Part shown: in pieces, positions 1 to 8,572 of the stretch
Position numbering within the stretch: the stretch's first letter is position 1
Layout of the letters: each line of letters starts with the position of its first letter
Source: JANXSD01 sp043758125
GTDB taxonomy: Bacteria > Bacteroidota > Bacteroidia > AKYH767-A > OLB10
DNA length: 10,297 bases
Direction of reading: 5' to 3'
Assembly (NCBI GenBank): GCA_043758125.1
Contig: JAYVOC010000147.1
Location: 1 to 10,297, forward strand
Notes under the pieces: generated by a model
Databases searched by the model: none
What the model saw: only the letters and a program-made list of their open reading frames with translations
Told to the model about the DNA's origin: nothing
Made by a program: the position numbers and the translations under genes

Positions 1-1854
1 GCTTCTATAAAAGAACTTACCGCACGTGAATCTCCTGGTATCATAAGTTATATTACTGCTGATGATATTCGTCAATCTGGTGCACGTGATTTGATGGATG
101 TGCTTCAACATATTCCTGGATTTGAATTTGGTGTTGATGTGGAAGGCGTTGTTGGTTTGGCAGTACGAGGAAATTGGGCGCACGAAGGAAAAGCAGTTTT
201 GCTTATTGATGGACAAGAAATGAATGATGGATTATATTCAACTTTGCAATTTGGCAACCATTATCCAGTAGAAAACATTGAAAGAGTAGAAATTATTCGT
301 GGACCAGGATCTGCTATGTATGGAGGGAATGCTGCGTATGCCGTGATTAATGTAATCACACGCACGGCACAACATAAATTCGAAGTTCAATCTTCAACAT
401 TTTACGGAGCTACTAAAAATGATTTTTCAAGAAGAGGTGCAAATTTATTTCTAGGCTCAAAATCAGATAAAAATTCAATTTCAATTCAATCATTCGCTTC
501 ACAAGGACAAAGAAGTCATGAGGAGTATAAAGATGTTTATGGCGATAGTGTTTCCTTAAAGGGAAATTCAGAGCTCAATAATTTTTATGTAAATGTTGGG
601 GCTACAATTGGCAATTTGGGTATAAGAGCAATTGCTGATGTTTATAGTGTAAAATCCTTCGACGAATACCAATCGATTGTACGAATTCCATTACTAATGC
701 ATTTCAATAGTTACCTAGGTGAAATTAATTACGAGTTGAAAATTAATGCGCATTGGAAAATTATTCCAAAGTTAAATTACAAATATCAATTACCTTGGGC
801 TTATGCAGGTAATAACGATTCGCTTGATAGTACTAATATTCCATTTTGGAAAAGTAGCGAACGATATAGCGGCTCCATTGCAACCATCTTTGATCCGAAT
901 GATAACGTTAATATTTCTGGTGGCGCATCATATTTTTATGATCACTCAAAAAATTTGAAAGGCAATAATAATTTCCTTACAACGCTAAGTCCTGATTTTA
1001 CGTATAACAATTTCGCTTTGTTTTTGCAAACTTTAATTAAGGTAAAAGAATTTAATATAATTGGTGGCGTACGCTATAATGATAATAGTAGGTATTCGTC
1101 AACTTTGGTTCCACGTATTGGTGTTACAACTATAATTGATAAGTTTCACTTTAAAGTACTATATAGTAAATCTTTTAGGTCACCAAGTACTGAGAATATT
1201 GACTTAGCATCGAGCATTAAGCCAGAAGTGACGAATGTATTTGAATTCGAAACAGGATATAGTATAAATGAATACTCTTTAGTAGCATTAAATGCATACA
1301 TTATTCAAACGCACAATCCAATCGTATATTATTTTGATACCATTACCAATTTTGATGCATATACAAACATATCAAAAACAGGAACCAATGGTTTAGAGTT
1401 TTCTTACCGTTATAAAAAGGCATGGTGTGGAATTGATATTGGCGCATCGTATTACAGAGCGAATGATGGTAAACAAATAAATTCGTATAGTATTCCTCAA
1501 AACCAAGAGGAGCATTTAGGGTTAGCACCATTCAAAGGAGATATCGCATTAAAAATAGCGCTAAAGCAAAATATTTTCTTCAATGCGGGAGCTACTATTT
1601 ATTCTTCACGAACTCAAATCGCTAATGTTGATGCAAATGGGAATTCCATTTATTCTAAGTTGTCACCTACTTCCATAATTAATTTACAATTTGAATATAG
1701 ATTTATAAAGACGAAAGGGTTAAGTGTGCAATGTGCAATATTTAATTTCTTGGATAATAGTCAATGGTATATTCAACCATACAATAGTAATCATGCACCA
1801 TTACCTGGTATGGGTCGAGAGTTTCAGTTAAAAGTTTTATATCAAAATTTTTAA
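1..1854 (+). CDS. TonB-dependent outer-membrane receptor, 5' end missing
   Basis: This is the C-terminal part (617 codons) of a TonB-dependent receptor, an outer-membrane beta-barrel that imports a ligand using TonB energy or passes on a signal that ligand is present. The reading frame is open from base 1, so the signal peptide, TonB box and first part of the plug lie upstream; the Met codon at 91 is internal, because plug-like sequence (DDIRQSGARDLMDVLQHIPG) already runs through it. Plug hallmarks are VLLIDGQEMND and IIRGPGSAMYGGNAAYAVIN (around residues 98-117). The rest is alternating barrel-strand sequence with many aromatics, ending in Phe as expected for BAM-assembled barrels. No SusD gene follows, so a SusC/D glycan pair is unlikely; it resembles the small BtuB/FepA-like class. 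The ligand cannot be told. The next gene, a YfiR-family protein, starts 9 bp after the stop, which suggests a role in sensing. Confidence 0.93.
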   Translation, partial: ASIKELTARESPGIISYITADDIRQSGARDLMDVLQHIPGFEFGVDVEGVVGLAVRGNWAHEGKAVLLIDGQEMNDGLYSTLQFGNHYPVENIERVEIIRGPGSAMYGGNAAYAVINVITRTAQHKFEVQSSTFYGATKNDFSRRGANLFLGSKSDKNSISIQSFASQGQRSHEEYKDVYGDSVSLKGNSELNNFYVNVGATIGNLGIRAIADVYSVKSFDEYQSIVRIPLLMHFNSYLGEINYELKINAHWKIIPKLNYKYQLPWAYAGNNDSLDSTNIPFWKSSERYSGSIATIFDPNDNVNISGGASYFYDHSKNLKGNNNFLTTLSPDFTYNNFALFLQTLIKVKEFNIIGGVRYNDNSRYSSTLVPRIGVTTIIDKFHFKVLYSKSFRSPSTENIDLASSIKPEVTNVFEFETGYSINEYSLVALNAYIIQTHNPIVYYFDTITNFDAYTNISKTGTNGLEFSYRYKKAWCGIDIGASYYRANDGKQINSYSIPQNQEEHLGLAPFKGDIALKIALKQNIFFNAGATIYSSRTQIANVDANGNSIYSKLSPTSIINLQFEYRFIKTKGLSVQCAIFNFLDNSQWYIQPYNSNHAPLPGMGREFQLKVLYQNF

Positions 1855-1863
1855 TCGAAAATC

Positions 1864-2409
1864 TTGAAAAAATTCAACATCATATTTAAAATAAAAATAT
1901 TGGTATTTACTGTACCAATGTATCTGATATTATCTGCATTTCAAGGTGCAAATATTCAAGATGTAAATATGGTTAAATCATTATTCATTTACAATTTTAC
2001 GAAGCACATTGAATGGCCTTCACAGAAAATGTCTAGTCCTAAATTTCAAATTTCTGTTCTTGGAAGTCCGGTGATGAATTCAAAGCTTACTACAATTTTA
2101 AAAGATAGAAAAGTGATTGATAAGCCAATTGAAGTAAAAGAAATTACAAATATTGAAGAAGCTTTTAATAGTGATATACTTTTCATCGCTCAAGGTCAAG
2201 GCGACAAACTTAATGCATTGCTAGATAAATGTAGCGGTAAAGCTATTCTAATCATTACAGAAGAAAAAAAAATGAGTACACATGGTACTTGTATCAATAT
2301 TTATGAAAAAGATAGTCATCTCCGATTTGAATTAAATGATGTAACGATTAAACGTGAAGGATTTAAAGTGTCGAATCAATTATATGAGTTAGCAACGGTT
2401 TCAAAATAA
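1864..2409 (+). CDS. YfiR-family (DUF4154) periplasmic regulatory protein
   Basis: This 181-residue protein matches the YfiR/DUF4154 family. Visible family marks are FIYNFTKHIEWP (41-52), the strand motif SVLGSP (64-69), ILIITEE (128-134) followed by a Gly-rich turn (G141), RFELN (154-158) and a C-terminal helix NQLYELATVSK. In Pseudomonas aeruginosa YfiR is a periplasmic protein that represses the inner-membrane diguanylate cyclase YfiN; that role is family knowledge and not shown here. The likely start is TTG at 1864, since it gives a Lys-rich then hydrophobic leader (residues 1-27) fitting an export signal; the first ATG (1918) would remove most of it. An in-frame stop at 1852 excludes anything longer. 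Two cysteines (C123, C143) could form a disulfide, as disulfides occur in YfiR. The gene sits 9 bp after a TonB receptor and 9 bp before a hybrid kinase, so it probably controls that kinase in the periplasm (inference). Confidence 0.88.
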   Translation: MKKFNIIFKIKILVFTVPMYLILSAFQGANIQDVNMVKSLFIYNFTKHIEWPSQKMSSPKFQISVLGSPVMNSKLTTILKDRKVIDKPIEVKEITNIEEAFNSDILFIAQGQGDKLNALLDKCSGKAILIITEEKKMSTHGTCINIYEKDSHLRFELNDVTIKREGFKVSNQLYELATVSK

Positions 2410-2418
2410 AAAAATAGT

Positions 2419-5400
2419 ATGTTTAATAAAAGCGCATTTAAAAAAATAGACCGGAAAATTTACCTGGTTTTTATTGTTGTAATAGCTATTGCTATTATAA
2501 ATGCATTTATCAGTACTTATACCATTCAAAAAAGCCAAAGAATTACAAGTGATATTGTAGACAATACAAATCCTTCTTTAGATGCATTAGCACACATGAA
2601 TCTTCTTGTTACAAGGTCAAGAATGCTGATTACTAATTGGGTTTATTTACCTAATAACCAAGCAGACAAGGATAGCCTTCGAAATTTAAATAATAGCGAG
2701 TATATTCAATTAAGAGGAAAGATTCATGCATTAAATAATCATTGGCAAAGGAAAGATCATGTTGCATCAATAAATAAAATTTTCACCGACTATGAAGCGC
2801 TTTCTTCCTACCAAATGCAAATTATACGCATGTTGGTTACTTTTGAAGATTATCAAGATCCAGTTAAACGATTTGCTGCGGAGGAAATTTTGGAAAGAGA
2901 AATCATTCCAAGATCTGAGAATATTACGGCACGTTTGAAAGCGATTATTACACAACAAACTAGTATGGCAATGCAAGAGCAAGATAAAATGCTCTACCAA
3001 TTTAATTCATTAATGGTACTTGTGTTGAGTATCGCACTCTTGATTATTTGCTCTATTTTATTTGCAGCTTTCGTAATAACGCGTTCAATTATTGTTCCTG
3101 TTTTGCAAGTTCGTGAGGTAATTTTGCAAATGGGAAAAGGGGAACTTCCTGAACTCAAAATGAAAATTCCGAAGAATGTTGTTGGAGAAATGCTCCAAGC
3201 GCTAAGATTCATGATTGATGGTTTTAGAACAACTTCTATTTTCGTTGATGAAATTGGAAAGGGAAATTTTAATCACCCATTTAAACCATTAAGTAATAAA
3301 GATATTCAAGGACATTCATTGTTAACAATGCGTAATCGTTTAATGGCTGCTTCTGAAGAAGACGCAATGCGCAGTTGGATGGCTGAAGGCCTCGCAAGTT
3401 TAAATGAAATTATGCGATCATCAAGTGAAGAATTTAATATTTTCTTGGATATGATTATTGACAATATTGTGAAACAACTTCAGGTTGAACAAGCAGCAAT
3501 ATTTCTTTTGCATAACGAGGACATGAATGATTTACACATCCAACTTGGCGCGTACTATGCTTTGAATAATAAAATATTAAATAGTAAACGATATGAATTA
3601 AAAGAGGGATTAATTGGTCAAGCAATTGCTTCTAATAAAATAATTTGCTTAGATAATATTCAAGACCCTTTTTTTACAATTGATACCGGTATCGGTGACT
3701 CTCGGCAATGTAGTATTATGATTATTCCTCTTACAACAAGTGGAAAAGTTGTTGGCGCAATTGAAATAGCTTCTATTAAATCACTTAGTAATTCTCAAAA
3801 ATTATTGCTTGAGAAAATGGCTGATCCTATTGCCGCAAGTTTATTTAGTGTTAGAGCAAATCTGATTACTTCTCAATTACTTGAAGAGTCTCGAAAGCAA
3901 GCAGAGGAATTAGTATATCAAGAACATGAGTTGCGAAATATAAATAATGAACTTACAAATCAATCACAACTGTTGCAGCAATCAGAAGAGGAATTGAAAG
4001 CGCAACAAGAAGAATTGAAACAAGTAAATCAAGAATTACAAGATAAAGCTGGATTACTAGAAGAACAAAATATTGCTGTGGAAGATGCTCGACTAAGTTT
4101 ATCTTTTAAAGCAGAACAACTAGAGCAAAGTAACAAGTATAAATCAGCATTCTTGGCAAATATGAGTCACGAATTGCGTACGCCATTAAATAGTATTTTG
4201 ATTCTTGCTAAATTACTTTCTGACAATAAATTCAAGAATCTCGATATCAAACAAGTAGAACATGCAAGAATTATTCATAAGTCAGGTTCCGATCTTTTAA
4301 CTTTAATTAATGACATTTTAGATTTATCAAAAATTGAGGCAGGAAAAGTAGATCTTCAAATTGAATCATTCGCGGTAGCTGATTTAGCAGACGATATGCG
4401 AATGTTGTTCCGAGAATTTGCTAGTGAAAAACTTATTGATTTTAATATAACCATTGATATTCCTTCACATGCTATTATAGTTTCTGATAAGACGCGAATT
4501 GAGCAAGTGATTAAAAATATGCTGTCAAACGCTTTTAAATTCACTCCTGCTGGTGGTCAAGTTGAATTGAAGATTTCTAATGCTTCTTCTGAAATTGTTT
4601 TTAAAGAAAAAGCATTGTTGCAAACTGATAAAGTAATTTGTATAGCTGTTCGTGATACCGGAATTGGAATTCCCGAGAGCAAACAAAAATTAGTTTTCGA
4701 GGCCTTTCAACAAGCGGACGGTTCAACAAGTAGGAAGTTTGGAGGTACTGGTTTAGGATTAGCAATCAGTCGTGAATTAACGCACATGTTAGGAGGAGAA
4801 ATGCTCTTGGAAAGTGTAGAAGGAGAAGGAAGTACTTTCTTAATTTATCTGCCAGAGTCTTCCACACATTTCGAAGATTTATTAATCAATCCTGAAATGG
4901 AGTCTATTAGCAAAGCGAGAAATCATAGTGAAACGATAACTCGAGAACAAGTAACAGAATTACGTAATGGGTATCATGATGATGAGATAAAAGATGATCG
5001 TGATCAAATGCGAGAAGGCGATAAATTAATTCTTATTATAGAAGATGATTATGTTTTCGCTAGAATGTTAATGAATCATTGTCATAAGTATGGATTCAAA
5101 GCGATTATCGCTTTACAAGGAGATCAAGGCTTAAGGTATGCCGCAAATTATAAGCCCTATGCAATCATTCTTGATATGCGTTTACCTGTTATGGATGGCT
5201 GGACTGTTTTGAAGAAATTAAAAGAATCTGAATCATTAAAAAATATTCCAGTACATGTGATTTCATCAATCGATAAAGCACAATTAGGATTAGATATGGG
5301 CGCCGCAACTTATTTAAGTAAGCCTGCTGGTAAAGCTGATATGGAGAAATTGTTTGACCACATCGATGGAAACAAAAAGGTGCCTTCGCATAAATTATTG

Positions 5401-6171
5401 TATATGGGATCTCATCCTAATGAAATGAATAAAATTATTTCAATACTCAAGGAACGCGAAAGATCTGTTGAAATTCAAAGTGTTCAAAATTTGAGTGAAT
5501 GCGTTGATAGCATTCGTAAGAATAAAATTCACGGAATTATTATCGATTCAAATAGTGATGAATCTATAACACTTCAACTTGTTCAATCTATACGTGCTGA
5601 ATCTGATTTACGAAATTTACCACTAGTTTTTAGAGATGATAATCCAGATGAATGTTTGCAGGAAGTAGAAGATTTAATTTCTGAAGACACCTCAAATCCA
5701 CACGATAGAGTACTTGATGAAACAGGAATGTTCTTAAATACAGTGAGTAAAGGACTTGATAAATATGAACAAGTTCAAAATAAAATGATTGAGTTGCTAA
5801 CTGATAAAACAGTTTTACTTGTTGATGATGATATGCGAAATATTTATTCAATGACAAATATTTTGGAGAATGAAGGATTGAAAGTTATTTGTGCTTATGA
5901 TGGATTAGAAGCATTAGCAAGATTAAAAGAAAATCCTCAAATTGAGATTGTACTTATGGATATCATGATGCCAAATATGAATGGCTATGACGCGATAACT
6001 GAAATACGAAAAAATACTGCTTGGCTAAACTTGCCCGTAATAGCCGTCACTGCAAAAGCGATGTCAGGCGATAGAGATAAATGTATGGAAGCAGGCGCTT
6101 CTGATTACCTAACTAAACCATTTCAAACCGAACAATTGATCTCATTGATGCGAGTTTGGATGTATAAATAA
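2419..6171 (+). CDS. Hybrid sensor histidine kinase with three receiver domains (one degenerate)
   Basis: A 1250-residue inner-membrane kinase for a multistep phosphorelay. Order seen: TM1 (about 14-35); a helical periplasmic sensor region (36-196) resembling four-helix-bundle receptor domains; TM2 (198-220); HAMP, possibly with a second HAMP-like segment (222-310); GAF domain (about 335-475); a Glu/Gln-rich coiled coil (485-575); HisKA with phospho-His584 in SHELRTPLN; HATPase with N-box Asn704, G1 box RDTGIGIP (745-752) and G2 box GGTGLGLAIS (775-784). An acidic linker (813-870) leads to REC1 (D876, D877, phospho-Asp919, K968), REC2 (991-1095), which keeps D1043 but has lost the acidic pair and the Lys, and REC3 (D1136-D1138, phospho-Asp1181, T1211, K1233). 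This layout is common in Bacteroidota. No Hpt or DNA-binding domain is present, so output must pass through other proteins; the receiver gene 27 bp downstream is a candidate. The periplasmic region is a plausible contact for the YfiR-like neighbour (inference). Confidence 0.95.
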   Translation: MFNKSAFKKIDRKIYLVFIVVIAIAIINAFISTYTIQKSQRITSDIVDNTNPSLDALAHMNLLVTRSRMLITNWVYLPNNQADKDSLRNLNNSEYIQLRGKIHALNNHWQRKDHVASINKIFTDYEALSSYQMQIIRMLVTFEDYQDPVKRFAAEEILEREIIPRSENITARLKAIITQQTSMAMQEQDKMLYQFNSLMVLVLSIALLIICSILFAAFVITRSIIVPVLQVREVILQMGKGELPELKMKIPKNVVGEMLQALRFMIDGFRTTSIFVDEIGKGNFNHPFKPLSNKDIQGHSLLTMRNRLMAASEEDAMRSWMAEGLASLNEIMRSSSEEFNIFLDMIIDNIVKQLQVEQAAIFLLHNEDMNDLHIQLGAYYALNNKILNSKRYELKEGLIGQAIASNKIICLDNIQDPFFTIDTGIGDSRQCSIMIIPLTTSGKVVGAIEIASIKSLSNSQKLLLEKMADPIAASLFSVRANLITSQLLEESRKQAEELVYQEHELRNINNELTNQSQLLQQSEEELKAQQEELKQVNQELQDKAGLLEEQNIAVEDARLSLSFKAEQLEQSNKYKSAFLANMSHELRTPLNSILILAKLLSDNKFKNLDIKQVEHARIIHKSGSDLLTLINDILDLSKIEAGKVDLQIESFAVADLADDMRMLFREFASEKLIDFNITIDIPSHAIIVSDKTRIEQVIKNMLSNAFKFTPAGGQVELKISNASSEIVFKEKALLQTDKVICIAVRDTGIGIPESKQKLVFEAFQQADGSTSRKFGGTGLGLAISRELTHMLGGEMLLESVEGEGSTFLIYLPESSTHFEDLLINPEMESISKARNHSETITREQVTELRNGYHDDEIKDDRDQMREGDKLILIIEDDYVFARMLMNHCHKYGFKAIIALQGDQGLRYAANYKPYAIILDMRLPVMDGWTVLKKLKESESLKNIPVHVISSIDKAQLGLDMGAATYLSKPAGKADMEKLFDHIDGNKKVPSHKLLYMGSHPNEMNKIISILKERERSVEIQSVQNLSECVDSIRKNKIHGIIIDSNSDESITLQLVQSIRAESDLRNLPLVFRDDNPDECLQEVEDLISEDTSNPHDRVLDETGMFLNTVSKGLDKYEQVQNKMIELLTDKTVLLVDDDMRNIYSMTNILENEGLKVICAYDGLEALARLKENPQIEIVLMDIMMPNMNGYDAITEIRKNTAWLNLPVIAVTAKAMSGDRDKCMEAGASDYLTKPFQTEQLISLMRVWMYK

Positions 6172-6198
6172 AAGTAAAATAAATTATTAGTTCACATT

Positions 6199-6627
6199 AT
6201 GATTAATGTATTATTAGTTGATGATTTACCGGAAAATATATTCACATTAGAACATATTTTAGATAATGGTACACGTAAATTTATTCCTGCAGCATCAGGA
6301 GCGGAAGCATTATTATTGGCTTCATTGGAAAAGATTGATCTTATCTTATTGGATTTTAAATTAGATGATATGGATGGAATGGAAGTGGCAAAACAACTTC
6401 GATCAAATCCTATAACTGCTCATATTCCAATAATTTTTGTTACTGCCGCATCACATAATGAAAGAAAAAAATCGAAAAATTTTGATATCGGAACTGTTGA
6501 TTTTCTCTTTAAACCTATTGATCTTGATGAGGCATGCACAAAGGTTTTTCTTTTTGAAAAAATTATCCGAATGAATAAAATAATCATCGATAGTGGTCTA
6601 GTGGAATCTACTATCAAAGTGGTTTAA
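6199..6627 (+). CDS. Stand-alone receiver (CheY-like) response regulator
   Basis: A 142-residue single receiver domain. The acidic pocket is D8/D9 in LLVDDLPENI, the phospho-acceptor is D52 in LILLDFKLDDMDG, the switch Thr is T82 in IIFVTAA, and the invariant Lys is K105 in FLFKPID. All residues needed for Asp phosphorylation are therefore present. The protein ends shortly after the last receiver helix, so there is no DNA-binding or enzymatic output domain; it would act by protein contact or as a phosphate shuttle or sink. The Pro usual after the acceptor (DxxMPxMDG) is replaced by Asp, a mild departure. It lies 27 bp after the hybrid kinase and 17 bases before a strong terminator, so it is the last gene of that operon and most likely exchanges phosphate with the kinase (inference). 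ATG at 6199 is the natural start because the core beta strand begins at residue 3. Confidence 0.93.
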   Translation: MINVLLVDDLPENIFTLEHILDNGTRKFIPAASGAEALLLASLEKIDLILLDFKLDDMDGMEVAKQLRSNPITAHIPIIFVTAASHNERKKSKNFDIGTVDFLFKPIDLDEACTKVFLFEKIIRMNKIIIDSGLVESTIKVV

Positions 6628-6643
6628 AATATTTTTTTTTCAT

Positions 6644-6677
6644 AAAAAGCCCTGTGGTGTCTACTACAGGGCTTTTT
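6644..6677 (+). terminator. Intrinsic terminator after the signalling operon
   Basis: A 15-bp hairpin stem is seen: arm 6644-6658 (AAAAAGCCCTGTGGT), loop GTCT (6659-6662), arm 6663-6677 (ACTACAGGGCTTTTT), with one G-U pair and otherwise perfect pairing. The 3' arm ends in five T and continues as GTTTTAT. It begins 17 bases after the stop of the receiver gene and separates the signalling operon from the deiminase gene. Confidence 0.93.
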
Positions 6678-6681
6678 GTTT

Positions 6682-6689
6682 TATATTTG
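6682..6689 (+). promoter_or_regulatory. Candidate -7 element for the deiminase gene
   Basis: TATATTTG matches the Bacteroidota -7 consensus TANNTTTG exactly and lies 19 bases before the ATG at 6709, which would leave a leader of only about 10-15 nt. No good TTTG lies at -33, because that position falls inside the preceding terminator hairpin. The octamer is not rare in AT-rich DNA, but a promoter is needed here since a strong terminator stands directly upstream. Confidence 0.45.
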
Positions 6690-6708
6690 GAATAAATTCT
6701 ATCATAAT

Positions 6709-8466
6709 ATGTTTCGTTCATTACTCTGTTCATTCTTCCTCACTATTGCATGTCTTAATGTAAATGCTCAAATGGATCATCGGTTAACACCTGGTGAAAT
6801 ACAGCAATTGCCATTATATGGATTGACTAGAGGAAGTTCTGCTGCAACAACATCTTCAATACTTCCCCCAGCAAGTAGCGTTCGTACGATTGGTGAATGG
6901 GAGGAAATTCAAGGGTTAGTAGTTGCTTGGATTAGTTATCCTAGTATGTTACGTGAAATTATTCGCAACGCTAGATTGGAATGTAAAGTTTATGTAGTTT
7001 GTTCAAACGCACAAACTGTTATTAATGATCTTCAAAATAATAATATCGACACAAGTAATGTAGTGTTTGTTGTAACTCCATTTAATTCTGTTTGGTCACG
7101 TGATTATGGCCCATGGAGTGTTTATACAAATGACGTAGATAGTTTGCTAACTATTGATTGGATTTATAATCGTGTACGACCAAACGACGATGCTGTATCT
7201 GTAGCAATTGCAAATGCTATTAACTCACCATTATATCAAACTACATCTGCTCCTTGGAATCTTGTTAATACAGGAGGTAATTTTATGACGGATGGTTTTG
7301 GAACAGCGTTTTCATCTAATCTTATTCTTACTGATAATTTACCATCAGCAGGATATGGAGGAACTCAAAATGCATCAGGAATTGATACAATCGTAAAACA
7401 TTTTATGGGAATCAATCGATACATTCGATTTCCTACTTTGCCTTATGATGCAATTCATCATATTGATATGCATTTAAAATTATTAAACGAAGAAACTTTA
7501 TTGGTCGGTCAGTATCCACAAGGAGTTGCTGATGGTCCTCAAATAGAAGCCAACTTACAATATATTCTTGCGAATTATAACTCTGTTTATGGTACTCCTT
7601 ATAAAGTAATTCGAATGCCAATGCCTGATGATAATGGTATTTATCCAAATACATCCGGAAGATATTTCACCTACACAAATTCATCTTTCATAAATAAAAC
7701 TTTAATATTTCCAACTTACAATATACCTGCGGATACTACTGCTTTACGTATTTATAAAGATGCATTACCTGGATATAATGTAGTGGGTATAAATTCTCTC
7801 GTAAGCATTGGTGCTCTTGGCGCTTTACATTGTATTACAAAAGAATTAGGAACAGCAGATCCTCTTTTAATTAGTCATCAACAATTGCCAAATACAACCG
7901 ATACTATAAATAATTATGCTGTAATTGCACGCATTCAACATAGAAGCGGAATTGCAAATGCTACACTTTATTTTAGAACAGATACGCTTCAACCTTGGCA
8001 AAGTGTACCGATGAATTCATTGAGTAGCCAAATTAATTATTGGGGAGGTTCAATACCTGCGCAACAAATTGGAACACGCGTTTATTATTATATCGAAGCA
8101 CAATCGAATTCTGGGAAACATCAAGTCAGACCAATACCTGCTCCTTCTGGATATTGGTATTTTGATATTACTGGTGTAACAGGAATTGCTACTTCTGAAA
8201 TCTCCACAAATCAATTAGGAACATCTTTTCCCAACCCCTCTAAAGGAATTACGTGCATCCCAATCTCATTAGCGCAAAACAGTTCTGTTACTGCAGGGTT
8301 TTATGATGAAACTGGAAGATTACTCATTCCAATTCAAAACGGAAATCTTTCAAAAGGAGAGCACAAGTTGTTTATGAATACCGAATCCATCGCTTCTGGA
8401 ATTTATTTAATCAAGGTCAATATCGGCACTCAAATTTATATTCAGAAGATTGCTGTTCGTTTTTAA
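6709..8466 (+). CDS. Secreted PPAD-like arginine deiminase with T9SS sorting domain
   Basis: A 585-residue secreted enzyme of the PAD_porph/agmatine deiminase fold, which hydrolyses a guanidino group to a ureido group (arginine to citrulline, or agmatine to carbamoylputrescine). ATG 6709 is chosen because it starts a clean signal peptide (MFRSLLCSFFLTIACLNVNA, cleavage near 20/21); a TTG at 6676 would lie inside the terminator. Catalytic residues visible: W129 and D132 in VWSRDYGPW, H251 and D253 in HHIDMH, N324, and nucleophile C375 in GALHC. R155 and R157 in YNRVRPND sit where PPAD holds the substrate carboxylate; agmatine deiminases, as I recall, have FNAWGG-type sequence there. An Ig-like region (about 400-495) and a C-terminal T9SS type A domain (about 500-585, with FPNPSKG at 507-513 and SGIYLIKV) follow. 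This is the domain order of Porphyromonas gingivalis PPAD. The family is sure; peptidylarginine rather than agmatine as substrate is inference from the export signals and the Arg pair. Confidence 0.92.
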   Translation: MFRSLLCSFFLTIACLNVNAQMDHRLTPGEIQQLPLYGLTRGSSAATTSSILPPASSVRTIGEWEEIQGLVVAWISYPSMLREIIRNARLECKVYVVCSNAQTVINDLQNNNIDTSNVVFVVTPFNSVWSRDYGPWSVYTNDVDSLLTIDWIYNRVRPNDDAVSVAIANAINSPLYQTTSAPWNLVNTGGNFMTDGFGTAFSSNLILTDNLPSAGYGGTQNASGIDTIVKHFMGINRYIRFPTLPYDAIHHIDMHLKLLNEETLLVGQYPQGVADGPQIEANLQYILANYNSVYGTPYKVIRMPMPDDNGIYPNTSGRYFTYTNSSFINKTLIFPTYNIPADTTALRIYKDALPGYNVVGINSLVSIGALGALHCITKELGTADPLLISHQQLPNTTDTINNYAVIARIQHRSGIANATLYFRTDTLQPWQSVPMNSLSSQINYWGGSIPAQQIGTRVYYYIEAQSNSGKHQVRPIPAPSGYWYFDITGVTGIATSEISTNQLGTSFPNPSKGITCIPISLAQNSSVTAGFYDETGRLLIPIQNGNLSKGEHKLFMNTESIASGIYLIKVNIGTQIYIQKIAVRF

Positions 8467-8572
8467 CGACAAAAAATCTGTTGAGAATTACGCTTTGATC
8501 TGTTTTTATTTAACTATTGTGAAATGACTTGATTTGTTCAAAACCATTCGAGCAATTTAGAATTACTTTAAC

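Noticed and set aside
91..93. ATG as the true start of the TonB receptor
   Set aside because: Plug-domain sequence is already in frame from base 1, and a start here would leave no signal peptide or TonB box; the gene simply begins outside the window.
1..1854. SusC-type glycan importer
   Set aside because: No SusD lipoprotein gene follows and the barrel is smaller than usual for SusC; the neighbours are signalling genes.
5630..5857. Open frame on the - strand within the kinase gene
   Set aside because: It is antisense to a linker and receiver region with strong coding evidence on the + strand, has no recognisable domain and no promoter; the other - strand frames in this window are alike.
6676..6708. 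TTG start giving the deiminase 11 extra residues
   Set aside because: It lies inside the 3' arm of the terminator and before the candidate transcription start; the ATG at 6709 starts a textbook signal peptide.
6709..8466. Plain cytoplasmic agmatine deiminase
   Set aside because: The protein has a signal peptide and a T9SS domain, and carries YNRVRPND where agmatine deiminases have a different motif. The family is shared, but the simple label would mislead.
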